From positions 1-40,701 of the forward strand of contig NEEC01000145.1 of assembly GCA_002189035.1 (NCBI GenBank): a DNA stretch of 40,701 bases, written 5' to 3'. The stretch comes from Utricularia gibba (lineage: Eukaryota; Streptophyta; Magnoliopsida; Lamiales; Lentibulariaceae). Under the pieces are notes generated by a model, which was given only the letters and a program-made list of their open reading frames with translations, was not told the DNA's origin and searched no databases. Shown here one piece after another: positions 20,726 through 33,787 of this stretch. Numbering within the stretch: position 1 is the stretch's first letter; each line of letters starts with the position of its first letter. Both the position numbers and the translations under genes were made by a program.

Positions 20726-23700
20726 GTGATGCATTTATTAACGTTGGGTTTTCGGCGGCTGCCTACATGCTTTTTTCGAGGAAAAGTTGTCGTTTTTTTG
20801 CGGGTGCTGTTGTTGGGAACTTCGTCCGGACCCAAGGTTCGGTCTGACTTCACAGCACAATCCGATCCCATTCGACGAAAATCGTGACACCTTTATTGAA
20901 GTTAGGATCTCATGACCACCCAAATGGTTTTTTCAACAGCATGCTTTACACTTGACAAGGCGCTTTTGTGGGTCACCGAGATCGGGCCGGATTCGGGTCG
21001 GGCTTGAGCCCATAGTCAGCTGTAGCCCGGCAAAAGAAGTGATGCATTTATTAACGTTGGGTTGTCGGCGGCTGCCCACATGGTTTTTCAAGCAACAGCT
21101 TGCCATTTAAAGGCGGGTGCTGTCGTTGGGAGCTTTGTCCGGCCCGAGATTCGGTCTGGCTACTAAGCCCAATCGGGTCGCACTCGACGAAAATCGTAAC
21201 GCATTTGATGTAGTTAGGATGTCATGAGAACCCCAATGGGTTTTCTCAAACTCTGTTATATTTGAGAAGGCGCTCTTGGGGGGTTTCGGGATTGGGCCAG
21301 AGGTCGGGTCGGGCTCAGGCCAATAGTCAGTTGTAGCCCGGAAAATAAGTGATGCATTTATCAACGATGGGTTTTCGGCGGCTGCCTAAATGGTTTTTCA
21401 AGCAACAGCTTGCCGTTTTAAGGTGGGTGCTGTAGTTGGGAGCTTTGTCAGGGCCCGAGATTCGGTCTGGCTACTAAGCCCAATCGGGTCGTACTCGACG
21501 AAATCGTAATGCATTTGCTTTAGTTAGGATGTCATGAGAACCCCAATGGGTTTTCTCAACACTCTGCTATATATTTGAGAAGGCGCTCTCGGGGGTTTCG
21601 GGATTGGGCCAGAGGTCGGGTCGGGCTCAGGCCAATAGTCAGTTGTAGCCCGGAAAATAAGTGATGCATTTATCAACGATGGGTTTTCGGCGGCTGCCTA
21701 AATGGTTTTTCAAGCAATAGCTTGCCGTTTTAAGGCGAGTGCTGTCGTTGGCAGCTTTGTTAGGGCCCAAGGTTCGGTCTGGCTCCTGAGCCCAATCGGG
21801 TGCTACTCGATGAAAATCGTGATGCATTTGCTGAAGTTAGGATGTCATGAGCACCCCAAATGGTTTTCTCAACAACCTGATTTATATTTGAGGAGGCGCT
21901 CTAGGCGGGCACCAGTATCGAGCAAATGGTCGAGTCGCGCTCTGGCCCATAGTCATTTGTAGCCGGCCAAAAAAGTGATGCATTTATTAACGTTGGGTTG
22001 TCGGCGGCTGCCCACATGGTTTTTCAAGCAACAGCTTGCCATTTAAAGGCGGGTGCTGTCGTTGGGAGCTTTGTCCGGCCCGAGATTCGGTCTGGCTACT
22101 AAGCCCAATCGGGTCGCACTCGACGAAAATCGTAACGCATTTGATGTAGTTAGGATGTCATGAGAACCCCAATGGGTTTTCTCAACACTCTGTTTATATT
22201 TGAGAAGGCGCTCTTGGGGGGTTTCGGGATTGGGCCAGAGGTCGGGTCGGGCTCAGGCCAATAGTCAGTTGTAGCCCGGAAAATAAGTGATGCATTTATC
22301 AACGATGGGTTTTCGGCGGCTGCCTAAATGGTTTTTCAAGCAACAGCTTGCCGTTTTAAGGTGGGTGCTGTAGTTGGGAGCTTTGTCAGGGCCCGAGATT
22401 CGGTCTGGCTACTAAGCCCAATCGGGTCGTACTCGACGAAATCGTAATGCATTTGCTTTAGTTAGGATGTCATGAGAACCCCAATGGGTTTTCTCAACAC
22501 TCTGCTATATATTTGAGAAGGCGCTCTCGGGGTTTCGGGATTGGGCCAGAGGTCGGGTCGGGCTCAGGCCATAGTCAGTTGTAGCCCGGAAAATAAGTGA
22601 TGCATTTATCAACGATGGGTTTTCGGCGGCTGCCTAAATGGTTTTTCAAGCAATAGCTTGCCGTTTTAAGGCGGTGCTGTCGTTGGCAGCTTTGTTAGGG
22701 CCCAAGGTTCGGTCTGGCTCCTGAGCCCAATCGGGTGCTACTCGATGAAAATCGTGATGCATTTGCTGAAGTTAGGATGTCATGAGCACCCCAAATGGTT
22801 TTCTCAACAACCTGATTTATATTTGAGGAGGCGCTCTAGGCGGGCACCAGTATCGAGCAAATGGTCGAGTCGCGCTCTGGCCCATAGTCATTTGTAGCCT
22901 GGCCAAAAAAGTGATGCATTTATTAACGTTGGGTTGTCGGCGGCTGCCCACATGGTTTTTCAAGCAACAGCTTGCCATTTAAAGGCGGGTGCTGTCGTTG
23001 GGAGCTTTGTCCGGCCCGAGATTCGGTCTGGCTACTAAGCCCAATCGGGTCGCACTCGACGAAAATCGTAACGCATTTGATGTAGTTAGGATGTCATGAG
23101 AACCCCAATGGGTTTTCTCAACACTCTGCTATATATTTGAGAAGGCGCCCTCGGAGGGTTTCGGGATTGGGCCAGAGGTCGGGTCGGGCTCAGGCCAATA
23201 GTCAGTTGTAGCCCGGAAAATAAGTGATGCATTTATCAACGATGGGTTTTCGGCGGCTGCCTAAATGGTTTTTCAAGCAACAGCTTGCCGTTTTAAGGTG
23301 GGTGCTGTAGTTGGGAGCTTTGTCAGGGCCCGAGATTCGGTCTGGCTACTAAGCCCAATCGGGTCGTACTCGACGAAATCGTAATGCATTTGCTTTAGTT
23401 AGGATGTCATGAGAACCCCAATGGGTTTTCTCAACACTCTACTTTATATTTCAGAAGGCGCTCTTGGGGGGTTTCGGGATTGGGCCAGAGGTCGGGTCGG
23501 GCTATGGCCCATAGTCAGTTGAGCCCGGAAAATAAGTGATGCATTTATCAACGTTGGGTTTTCGGCGGCTGCCTGAATGGTTTTTCAAGCAATAGCTTGC
23601 CATTTTAAGGCGGGTGCTGTCGTTGGCAGCTTTGTAAGGGCCCAAGGTTCGGTCTGGCTCCTGAGCCCAATCGGGTGCTACTCGATGAAAATCGTGATGC

Positions 23701-23850
23701 ATTTTTTGAAGTTAGGATGTCATGAGCACCCCAAATGGTTTTCTCAACAACCTGATTTATATTTGAGGAGGCGCTCTAGGCTGGCACTAGTATCGAGCAA
23801 ATGGTCGAGTCGCGCTCTGGCCCATAGTCATTTGTAGCCCGGCCAAAAAA
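20726..23850 (+). repeat. HOR unit 13, 10-mer A1-(B1-C1-D1)x2-B1-C1/C2-D2
   Basis: Monomer starts: 20726, 21039, 21349, 21661, 21975, 22287, 22597, 22911, 23224, 23536. Length 3125 bp. Three B-C-D trimers follow one A. The first two are B1-C1-D1 and the third ends C1/C2 hybrid then D2. It reads as a 7-mer with one extra B-C-D trimer whose B2 positions are now B1. Confidence 0.9.
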
Positions 23851-25093
23851 GTGATGCATTTATTAACGTTGGGTTTTCGGTGGCTGCCTACATGCTTTTT
23901 TCGAGGAAAAGTTGTCGTTTTTTGCGGGTGCTGTTGTTGGGAACTTCGTCCGGACCCAAGGTTCGGTCTGACTTCACAGCACAATCCGATCCCATTCGAC
24001 GAAAATCGTGACACCTTTATTGAAGTTAGGATCTCATGACCACCCCAAATGGTTTTTTCAACAGCATGCTTTACACTTGACAAGGCGCTTTTGTGGGTCA
24101 CCGAGATCGGGCCGGATTCGGGTCGGGCTTGAGCCCATAGTCAGCTGTAGCCCGGCAAAAGAAGTGATGCATTTATTAACGTTGGGTTGTCGGCGGCTGC
24201 CCACATGGTTTTTCAAGCAACAGCTTGCCATTTAAAGGCGGGTGCTGTCGTTGGGAGCTTTGTCCGGCCCGAGATTCGGTCTGGCTACTAAGCCCAATCG
24301 GGTCGCACTCGACGAAAATCGTAACGCATTTGATGTAGTTAGGATGTCATGAGAACCCCAATGGGTTTTCTCAACACTCTGCTATATATTTGAGAAGGCG
24401 CCCTCGGAGGGTTTCGGGATTGGGCCAGAGGTCGGGTCGGGCTCAGGCCAATAGTCAGTTGTAGCCCGGAAAATAAGTGATGCATTTATCAACGATGGGT
24501 TTTCGGCGGCTGCCTAAATGGTTTTTCAAGCAACAGCTTGCCGTTTTAAGGTGGGTGCTGTAGTTGGGAGCTTTGTCAGGGCCCGAGATTCGGTCTGGCT
24601 ACTAAGCCCAATCGGGTCGTACTCGACGAAATCGTAATGCATTTGCTTTAGTTAGGATGTCATGAGAACCCCAATGGGTTTTCTCAACACTCTGCTATAT
24701 ATTTGAGAAGGCGCTCTCGGGGTTTCGGGATTGGGCCAGAGGTCGGGTCGGGCTCAGGCCATAGTCAGTTGTAGCCCGGAAAATAAGTGATGCATTTATC
24801 AACGTTGGGTTTTCGGCGGCTGCCTAAATGGTTTTTCAAGCAATAGCTTGCCGTTTTAAGGCGGGTGCTGTCGTTGGAGCTTTGTAGGGCCCAAGGTTCG
24901 GTCTGGCTCTAGCCCAATCGGGTCTACTCGATGAAATCGTGATGCATTTTTAAGTTAGGATGTCATGAGCACCCCAAATGGTTTTCTCAACAACCTGATT
25001 TATATTTGAGGAGGCGCTCTAGGCGGGCACCAGTATCGAGCAAATGGTCGAGTCGCGCTCTGGCCCATAGTCATTTGTAGCCCGGCCAAAGAA
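23851..25093 (+). repeat. HOR unit 14, 4-mer A1-B1-C1-D1
   Basis: Monomer starts: 23851, 24164, 24477, 24787. Length 1243 bp. D1 is eroded at 24877-24955, where C/D-discriminating bases are missing (GGCTCTAGCCC, GGGTCTACTCG). It opens the second 4+3+7 block. Confidence 0.88.
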
Positions 25094-26028
25094 GTGATGC
25101 ATTTATTAACGTTGGGTTTTCGGTGGCTGCCTACATGCTTTTTGAAGGAAAAGTTGTCGTTTTTTGGCGGGTGCTGTTGTTGGGAACTTTGTGAGGACCC
25201 AAGGTTTGGTCTGACTTCACAGCACAATCTGTTCCCATTCGACGAAAATCGTGATACCTTTATTGAAGTTAGGATCTCATGACCACCCCAAATGGTTTTT
25301 TCAACAGCATGCTTTACACTTGACAAGGCGCTTTTGTGGGTCACCGAGATCGGGCCGGATTCGGGTCGGTCTTGAGCCCAAAGTCAGCTGTAGCCCGGCA
25401 AAAGAAGTGATGCATTTATTAACGTTGGGTTGTCGGCGGCTGCCCACATGGTTTTTCAAGCAACAGCTTGCCATTTAAGGCGGGTGCTGTCGTTGGGAGC
25501 TTTGTCCGGCCCGAGATTCGGTCTGGCTACTAAGCCCAATCGGGTCGCACTCGACGAAAATCGTAACGCATTTGTTGTAGTTAGGATGTCATGAGAACCC
25601 CAATGGGTTTTCTCAACACTCTGCTATATATTTGAGAAGGCGCTCTTGGGGGGTTTCAGGATTGGGCCAGAGGTCGGGTCGGGCTCAGGCCATAGTCAGT
25701 TGTGGCCCGGAAAATAAGTGATGCATTTATCAACGTTGGGTTTCGCGGCTGCCTAAATGGTTTTTCAAGCAACAGCTTGCCGTTTTAAGGTGGGTGCTGT
25801 AGTTGGGAGCTTTGTCAGGGCCCGAGATTCGGTCTGGCTACTAAGCCCAATCGGGTCGTACTCGACGAAATCGTATGCATTCGCTTTAGTTAGGATGTCA
25901 TGAGAACCCCAAATGGTTTTCTCAACAACCTGATTTATATTTGAGGAGGCGCTCTAGGCGGGCTCCAGTATCGAGCAAATGGTCGAGTCGCGCTCTGGCC
26001 CATAGTCATTTGTAGCCCGGCCAAAGAA
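25094..26028 (+). repeat. HOR unit 15, 3-mer A2-B3-C3a
   Basis: Monomer starts: 25094, 25407, 25718. Length 935 bp. It has the same structure as 15408-16344, including GTATGCATTCGC and GGCGGGCTCCAG in the hybrid. Confidence 0.9.
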
Positions 26029-28197
26029 GTGATGCATTTATTAACGTTGGGTTTTCGGTGGCTGCCTACATGCTTTTTGAAGGAAAAGTTGTCGTTTTTT
26101 GGCGGGTGCTGTTGTTGGGAACTTTGTGAGGACCCAAGGTTTGGTCTGACTTCACAGCACAATCTGTTCCCATTCGACGAAAATCGTGATACCTTTATTG
26201 AAGTTAGGATCTCATGACCACCCCAAATGGTTTTTTCAACAGCATGCTTTACACTTGACAAGGCGCTTTTTTGGGTCACCGAGATCGGGCCGGATTCGGG
26301 TCGGGCTTGAGCCCATAGTCAGCTGTAGCCCGGCAAAAGAAGTGATGCATTTATTAACGTTGGGTTGTCGGCGGCTGCCCACATGGTTTTTCAAGCAACA
26401 GCTTGCCATTTAAAGGCGGGTGCTGTCGTTGGGAGCTTTGTCCGGCCCGAGATTCGGTCTGGCTACTAAGCCCAATCGGGTCGCACTCGACGAAAATCGT
26501 AACGCATTTGATGTAGTTAGGATGTCATGAGAACCCCAATGGGTTTTCTCAACACTCTGCTATATATTTGAGAAGGCGCCCTCGGAGGGTTTCGGGATTG
26601 GGCCAGAGGTCGGGTCGGGCTCAGGCCAATAGTCAGTTGTAGCCCGGAAAATAAGTGATGCATTTATCAACGATGGGTTTTCGGCGGCTGCCTAAATGGT
26701 TTTTCAAGCAACAGCTTGCCGTTTTAAGGTGGGTGCTGTAGTTGGGAGCTTTGTCAGGGCCCGAGATTCGGTCTGGCTACTAAGCCCAATCGGGTCGTAC
26801 TCGACGAAATCGTAATGCATTTGCTTTAGTTAGGATGTCATGAGAACCCCAATGGGTTTTCTCAACACTCTGCTTATATTTGAGAAGGCGCTCTCGGAGG
26901 GTTTCGGGATTGGGCCAGAGGTCGGGTCGGGCTCAGGCCAATAGTCAGTTGTAGCCCGGAAAATAAGTGATGCATTTATCAACGATGGGTTTTCGGCGGC
27001 TGCCTAAATGGTTTTTCAAGCAATAGCTTGCCGTTTTAAGGCGAGTGCTGTCGTTGGCAGCTTTGTTAGGGCCCAAGGTTCGGTCTGGCTCCTGAGCCCA
27101 ATCGGGTGCTACTCGATGAAAATCGTGATGCATTTGCTGAAGTTAGGATGTCATGAGCACCCCAAATGGTTTTCTCAACAACCTGATTTATATTTGAGGA
27201 GGCGCTCTAGGCGGGCACCAGTATCGAGCAAATGGTCGAGTCGCGCTCTGGCCCATAGTCATTTGTAGCCTGGCCAAAAAAGTGATGCATTTATTAACGT
27301 TGGGTTGTCGGCGGCTGCCCACATGGTTTTTCAAGCAACAGCTTGCCATTTAAAGGCGGGTGCTGTCGTTGGGAGCTTTGTCCGGCCCGAGATTCGGTCT
27401 GGCTACTAAGCCCAATCGGGTCGCACTCGACGAAAATCGTAACGCATTTGCTGTAGTTAGGATGTCATGAGAACCCCAATGGGTTTTCTCAACACTCTAC
27501 TTTATATTTCAGAAGGCGCTCTTGGGGGTTTCAGGATTGGGCCAGAGGTCGGGTCGGGCTCAGGCCCATAGTCAGTTGTAGCCCGGAAAATAAGTGATGC
27601 ATTTATCAACGTTGGGTTTTCGGCGGCTGCCTAAATGGTTTTTCAAGCAACAGCTTGCCGTTTTAAGGTGGGTGCTGTAGTTGGGAGCTTTGTCAGGGCC
27701 CGAGATTCGGTCTGGCTACTAAGCCCAATCGGGTCGTACTCGACGAAATCGTAATGCATTTGCTTTATTTAGGATGTCTCAACACTCTACTTTATATTTC
27801 AGAAGGCGCTCTTGGGGGGTTTCGGGATTGGGCCAGAGGTCGGGTCGGGCTATGGCCCATAGTCAGTTGTAGCCCGGAAAATAAGTGATGCATTTATCAA
27901 CGTTGGGTTTTCGGCGGCTGCCTGAATGGTTTTTCAAGCAATAGCTTGCCATTTTAAGGCGGTGCTGTCGTTGGCAGCTTTGTAAGGGCCCAAGGTTCGG
28001 TCTGGCTCCTGAGCCCAATCGGGTGCTACTCGATGAAAATCGTGATGCATTTTTGAAGTTAGGATGTCATGAGCACCCCAAATGGTTTTCTCAACAACCT
28101 GATTTATATTTGAGGAGGCGCTCTAGGCTGGCACTAGTATCGAGCAAATGGTCGAGTCGCGCTCTGGCCCATAGTCATTTGTAGCCCGGCCAAAAAA
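26029..28197 (+). repeat. HOR unit 16, 7-mer A2-B1-C1-D1-B2-C2-D2
   Basis: Monomer starts: 26029, 26342, 26655, 26967, 27282, 27594, 27885. Length 2169 bp. It is short because C2 (27594-27884) has lost 22 bp at about 27779, joining GGATGTC to TCAACACTC. TC is present at both ends of the lost piece. Confidence 0.9.
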
Positions 28198-29437
28198 GTG
28201 ATGCATTTATTAACGTTGGGTTTTCGGCGGCTGCCTACATGCTTTTTTCGAGGAAAAGTTGTCGTTTTTTTGGGTGCTGTTGTTGGGAACTTCGTCCGGA
28301 CCCAAGGTTCGGTCTGACTTCACAGCACAATCCGATCCCATTCGACGAAAATCGTGACACCTTTATTGAAGTTAGGATCTCATGACCACCCCAAATGGTT
28401 TTTTCAACAGCATGCTTTACACTTGACAAGGCGCTTTTGTGGGTCACCGAGATCGGGCCGGATTCGGGTCGGCTTGAGCCCAAAGTCAGCTGTAGCCCGG
28501 CAAAAGAAGTGATGCATTTATTAACGTTGGGTTGTCGGCGGCTGCCCACATGGTTTTTCAAGCAACAGCTTGCCATTTAAAGGCGGGTGCTGTCGTTGGG
28601 AGCTTTGTCCGGCCCGAGATTCGGTCTGGCTACTAAGCCCAATCGGGTCGCACTCGACGAAAATCGTAACGCATTTGATGTAGTTAGGATGTCATGAGAA
28701 CCCCAATGGGTTTTCTCAACACTCTGCTATATATTTGAGAAGGCGCCCTCGGAGGGTTTCGGGATTGGGCCAGAGGTCGGGTCGGGCTCAGGCCAATAGT
28801 CAGTTGTAGCCCGGAAAATAAGTGATGCATTTATCAACGATGGGTTTTCGGCGGCTGCCTAAATGGTTTTTCAAGCAACAGCTTGCCGTTTTAAGGTGGG
28901 TGCTGTAGTTGGGAGCTTTGTCAGGGCCCGAGATTCGGTCTGGCTACTAAGCCCAATCGGGTCGTACTCGACGAAATCGTAATGCATTTGCTTTAGTTAG
29001 GATGTCATGAGAACCCCAATGGGTTTTCTCAACACTCTGCTATATATTTGAGAAGGCGCTCTTGGGGGTTTCGGGATTGGGCCAGAGGTCGGGTCGGGCT
29101 CAGGCCCATAGTCAGTTGTAGCCCGGAAAATAAGTGATGCATTTATCAACGTTGGGTTTCGCGGCTGCCTAAATGGTTTTTCAAGCAATAGCTTGCCGTT
29201 TTAAGGGGTGCTGTCGTTGGGAGCTTTGTAGGGCCCAGGTTCGGTCTGGCTCTGAGCCCAATCGGGTCTACTCGATGAAATCGTGATGCATTGCTTTAGT
29301 TAGGATGTCATGAGCACCCCAAATGGTTTTCTCAACAACCTGATTTATATTTGAGGAGGCGCTCTAGGCGGGCACAGTATCGAGCAAATGGTCGAGTCGC
29401 GCTCTGGCCCATAGTCATTTGTAGCCCGGCCAAAGAA
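28198..29437 (+). repeat. HOR unit 17, 4-mer A1-B1-C1-D1
   Basis: Monomer starts: 28198, 28509, 28822, 29134. Length 1240 bp. D1 is eroded between 29158 and 29300 (TTTCGCGGCTG, AAGGGGTGCTG, CCCAGGTTCGG). Its middle reads CATTGCTTTAGTTAGG, which is C-like. Confidence 0.87.
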
Positions 29438-31623
29438 GTGATGCATTTATTAACGTTGGGTTTCGGTGGCTGCCTACATGCTTTTTGAAGGAAAAGTTGT
29501 CGTTTTTTGGCGGGTGCTGTTGTTGGGAACTTGTGAGGACCCAAGGTTGGTCTGACTTCACAGCACAATCGTTCCCATTCGACGAAAATCGTGATACCTT
29601 TATTGAAGTTAGGATCTCATGACCACCCCAAATGGTTTTTTCAACAGCATGCTTTACACTTGACAAGGCGCTTTTGTGGGTCACCGAGATCGGGCCGGAT
29701 TCGGGTCGGGCTTGAGCCCATAGTCAGCTGTAGCCCGGCAAAAGAAGTGATGCATTTATTAACGTTGGGTTGTCGGCGGCTGCCCACATGGTTTTTCAAG
29801 CAACAGCTTGCCATTTAAAGGCGGGTGCTGTCGTTGGGAGCTTTGTCCGGCCCGAGATTCGGTCTGGCTACTAAGCCCAATCGGGTCGCACTCGACGAAA
29901 ATCGTAACGCATTTGATGTAGTTAGGATGTCATGAGAACCCCAATGGGTTTTCTCAACACTCTGCTATATATTTGAGAAGGCGCCCTCGGAGGGTTTCGG
30001 GATTGGGCCAGAGGTCGGGTCGGGCTCAGGCCAATAGTCAGTTGTAGCCCGGAAAATAAGTGATGCATTTATCAACGATGGGTTTTCGGCGGCTGCCTAA
30101 ATGGTTTTTCAAGCAACAGCTTGCCGTTTTAAGGTGGGTGCTGTAGTTGGGAGCTTTGTCAGGGCCCGAGATTCGGTCTGGCTACTAAGCCCAATCGGGT
30201 CGTACTCGACGAAATCGTAATGCATTTGCTTTAGTTAGGATGTCATGAGAACCCCAATGGGTTTTCTCAACACTCTGCTATATATTTGAGAAGGCGCTCT
30301 CGGGGGTTTCGGGATTGGGCCAGAGGTCGGGTCGGGCTCAGGCCATAGTCAGTTGTAGCCCGGAAAATAAGTGATGCATTTATCAACGATGGGTTTTCGG
30401 CGGCTGCCTAAATGGTTTTTCAAGCAATAGCTTGCCGTTTTAAGGCGGTGCTGTCGTTGGCAGCTTTGTTAGGGCCCAAGGTTCGGTCTGGCTCCTGAGC
30501 CCAATCGGGTGCTACTCGATGAAAATCGTGATGCATTTGCTGAAGTTAGGATGTCATGAGCACCCCAAATGGTTTTCTCAACAACCTGATTTATATTTGA
30601 GGAGGCGCTCTAGGCGGGCACCAGTATCGAGCAAATGGTCGAGTCGCGCTCTGGCCCATAGTCATTTGTAGCCGGCCAAAAAAGTGATGCATTTATTAAC
30701 GTTGGGTTGTCGGCGGCTGCCCACATGGTTTTTCAAGCAACAGCTTGCCATTTAAAGGCGGGTGCTGTCGTTGGGAGCTTTGTCCGGCCCGAGATTCGGT
30801 CTGGCTACTAAGCCCAATCGGGTCGCACTCGACGAAAATCGTAACGCATTTGCTGTAGTTAGGATGTCATGAGAACCCCAATGGGTTTTCTCAACACTCT
30901 ACTTTATATTTCAGAAGGCGCTCTTGGGGGGTTTCAGGATTGGGCCAGAGGTCGGGTCGGGCTCAGGCCCATAGTCAGTTGTAGCCCGGAAAATAAGTGA
31001 TGCATTTATCAACGTTGGGTTTTCGGCGGCTGCCTAAATGGTTTTTCAAGCAACAGCTTGCCGTTTTAAGGTGGGTGCTGTAGTTGGGAGCTTTGTCAGG
31101 GCCCGAGATTCGGTCTGGCTACTAAGCCCAATCGGGTCGTACTCGACGAAATCGTAATGCATTTGCTTTAGTTAGGATGTCATGAGAACCCCAATGGGTT
31201 TTCTCAACACTCTACTTTATATTTCAGAAGGCGCTCTTGGGGGGTTTCGGGATTGGGCCAGAGGTCGGGTCGGGCTATGGCCCATAGTCAGTTGAGCCCG
31301 GAAAATAAGTGATGCATTTATCAACGTTGGGTTTTCGGCGGCTGCCTGAATGGTTTTTCAAGCAATAGCTTGCCATTTTAAGGCGGGTGCTGTCGTTGGC
31401 AGCTTTGTAAGGGCCCAAGGTTCGGTCTGGCTCCTGAGCCCAATCGGGTGCTACTCGATGAAAATCGTGATGCATTTTTTGAAGTTAGGATGTCATGAGC
31501 ACCCCAAATGGTTTTCTCAACAACCTGATTTATATTTGAGGAGGCGCTCTAGGCTGGCACTAGTATCGAGCAAATGGTCGAGTCGCGCTCTGGCCCATAG
31601 TCATTTGTAGCCCGGCCAAAAAA
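29438..31623 (+). repeat. HOR unit 18, 7-mer A2-B1-C1-D1-B2-C2-D2
   Basis: Monomer starts: 29438, 29747, 30060, 30371, 30684, 30997, 31309. Length 2186 bp. A2 has single-base gaps at A1/A2-discriminating sites (AACTTGTGAGG, AAGGTTGGTC, CAATCGTTCCC). Confidence 0.9.
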
Positions 31624-32855
31624 GTGATGCATTTATTAACGTTGGGTTTTCGGCGGCTGCCTACATGCTTTTTTCGAGGAAAAGTTGTCGTTTTTTTGCG
31701 GGTGCTGTTGTTGGGAACTTCGTCCGGACCCAAGGTTCGGTCTGACTTCACAGCACAATCCGATCCCATTCGACGAAAATCGTGACACCTTTATTGAAGT
31801 TAGGATCTCATGACCACCCCAAATGGTTTTTTCAACAGCATGCTTTACACTTGACAAGGCGCTTTTGTGGGTCACCGAGATCGGGCCGGATTCGGGTCGG
31901 CTTGAGCCCAAAGTCAGCTGTAGCCCGGCAAAAGAAGTGATGCATTTATTAACGTTGGGTTGTCGGCGGCTGCCCACATGGTTTTTCAAGCAACAGCTTG
32001 CCATTTAAAGGCGGGTGCTGTCGTTGGGAGCTTTGTCCGGCCCGAGATTCGGTCTGGCTACTAAGCCCAATCGGGTCGCACTCGACGAAAATCGTAACGC
32101 ATTTGATGTAGTTAGGATGTCATGAGAACCCCAATGGGTTTTCTCAACACTCTGCTATATATTTGAGAAGGCGCCCTCGGAGGGTTTCGGGATTGGGCCA
32201 GAGGTCGGGTCGGGCTCAGGCCAATAGTCAGTTGTAGCCCGGAAAATAAGTGATGCATTTATCAACGATGGGTTTTCGGCGGCTGCCTAAATGGTTTTTC
32301 AAGCAACAGCTTGCCGTTTTAAGGTGGGTGCTGTAGTTGGGAGCTTTGTCAGGGCCCGAGATTCGGTCTGGCTACTAAGCCCAATCGGGTCGTACTCGAC
32401 GAAATCGTAATGCATTTGCTTTAGTTAGGATGTCATGAGAACCCCAATGGGTTTTCTCAACACTCTGCTTATATTTGAGAAGGCGCTCTGGGGGGTTTCG
32501 GGATTGGGCCAGAGGTCGGGTCGGGCTCAGGCCCATAGTCAGTTGTAGCCCGGAAAATAAGTGATGCATTTATCAACGTTGGGTTTTCGGCTGCCTAAAT
32601 GGTTTTTCAAGCAATAGCTTGCCGTTTTAAGGCGGGTGCTGTCGTTGGGCAGCTTTGTTTCGGTCTGGCTCCTGAGCCCAATCGGGTTACTCGATGAAAA
32701 TCGTGATGCATTTTTTAGTTAGGATGTCATGAGACCCCAAATGGTTTTCTCAACAACCTGATTTATATTTGAGGAGGCGCTCTAGGCGGGCACCAGTATC
32801 GAGCAAATGGTCGAGTCGCGCTCTGGCCCATAGTCATTTGTAGCCCGGCCAAAAA
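31624..32855 (+). repeat. HOR unit 19, 4-mer A1-B1-C1-D1
   Basis: Monomer starts: 31624, 31937, 32250, 32561. Length 1232 bp. D1 is eroded (GGGTTTTCGGCTGCC; CAGCTTTGTTTCGGTC without the GGGCCCAAGG block; TCATGAGACCCC). From here to the window end only 4-mers and 3-mers occur. Confidence 0.87.
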
Positions 32856-33787
32856 GTGATGCATTTATTAACGTTGGGTTTTCGGTGGCTGCCTACATGC
32901 TTTTTGAAGGAAAAGTTGTCGTTTTTTGGCGGGTGCTGTTGTTGGGAACTTTGTGGACCCAAGGTTTGGTCTGACTTCACAGCACAATCGTCCCATTCGA
33001 CGAAAATCGTGATACCTTTATTGAAGTTAGGATCTCATGACCACCCCAAATGGTTTTTTCAACAGCATGCTTTACACTTGACAAGGCGCTTTTGTGGGTC
33101 ACCGAGATCGGGCCGGATTCGGGTCGGCTTGAGCCCAAAGTCAGCTGTAGCCCGGCAAAAGAAGTGATGCATTTATTAACGTTGGGTTGTCGGCGGCTGC
33201 CCACATGGTTTTTCAAGCAACAGCTTGCCATTTAAAGGCGGGTGCTGTCGTTGGGAGCTTTGTCCGGCCCGAGATTCGGTCTGGCTACTAAGCCCAATCG
33301 GGTCGCACTCGACGAAAATCGTAATGCATTTGTTGTAGTTAGGATGTCATGAGAACCCCAATGGGTTTTCTCAACACTCTGCTATATATTTGAGAAGGCG
33401 CTCTTGGGGGGTTTCGGGATTGGGCCAGAGGTCGGGTCGGGCTCAGGCCCATAGTCAGTTGTAGCCCGGAAAATAAGTGATGCATTTATCAACGTTGGGT
33501 TTTCGGCGGCTGCCTAAATGGTTTTTCAAGCAACAGCTTGCCGTTTTAAGGTGGGTGCTGTAGTTGGGAGCTTTGTCAGGGCCCGAGATTCGGTCTGGCT
33601 ACTAAGCCCAATCGGGTCGTACTCGACGAAATCGTATGCATTGCTTTAGTTAGGATGTCATGAGAACCCCAAATGGTTTTCTCAACAACCTGATTTATAT
33701 TTGAGGAGGCGCTCTAGGCGGGCTCAGTATCGAGCAAATGGTCGAGTCGCGCTCTGGCCCATAGTCATTTGTAGCCCGGCCAAAAAA
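32856..33787 (+). repeat. HOR unit 20, 3-mer A2-B3-C3a
   Basis: Monomer starts: 32856, 33164, 33477. Length 932 bp. The hybrid has CGTATGCATTGC, intermediate between the C form and the C3a form, and GGCGGGCTCAG with one C pair reduced. Confidence 0.88.
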
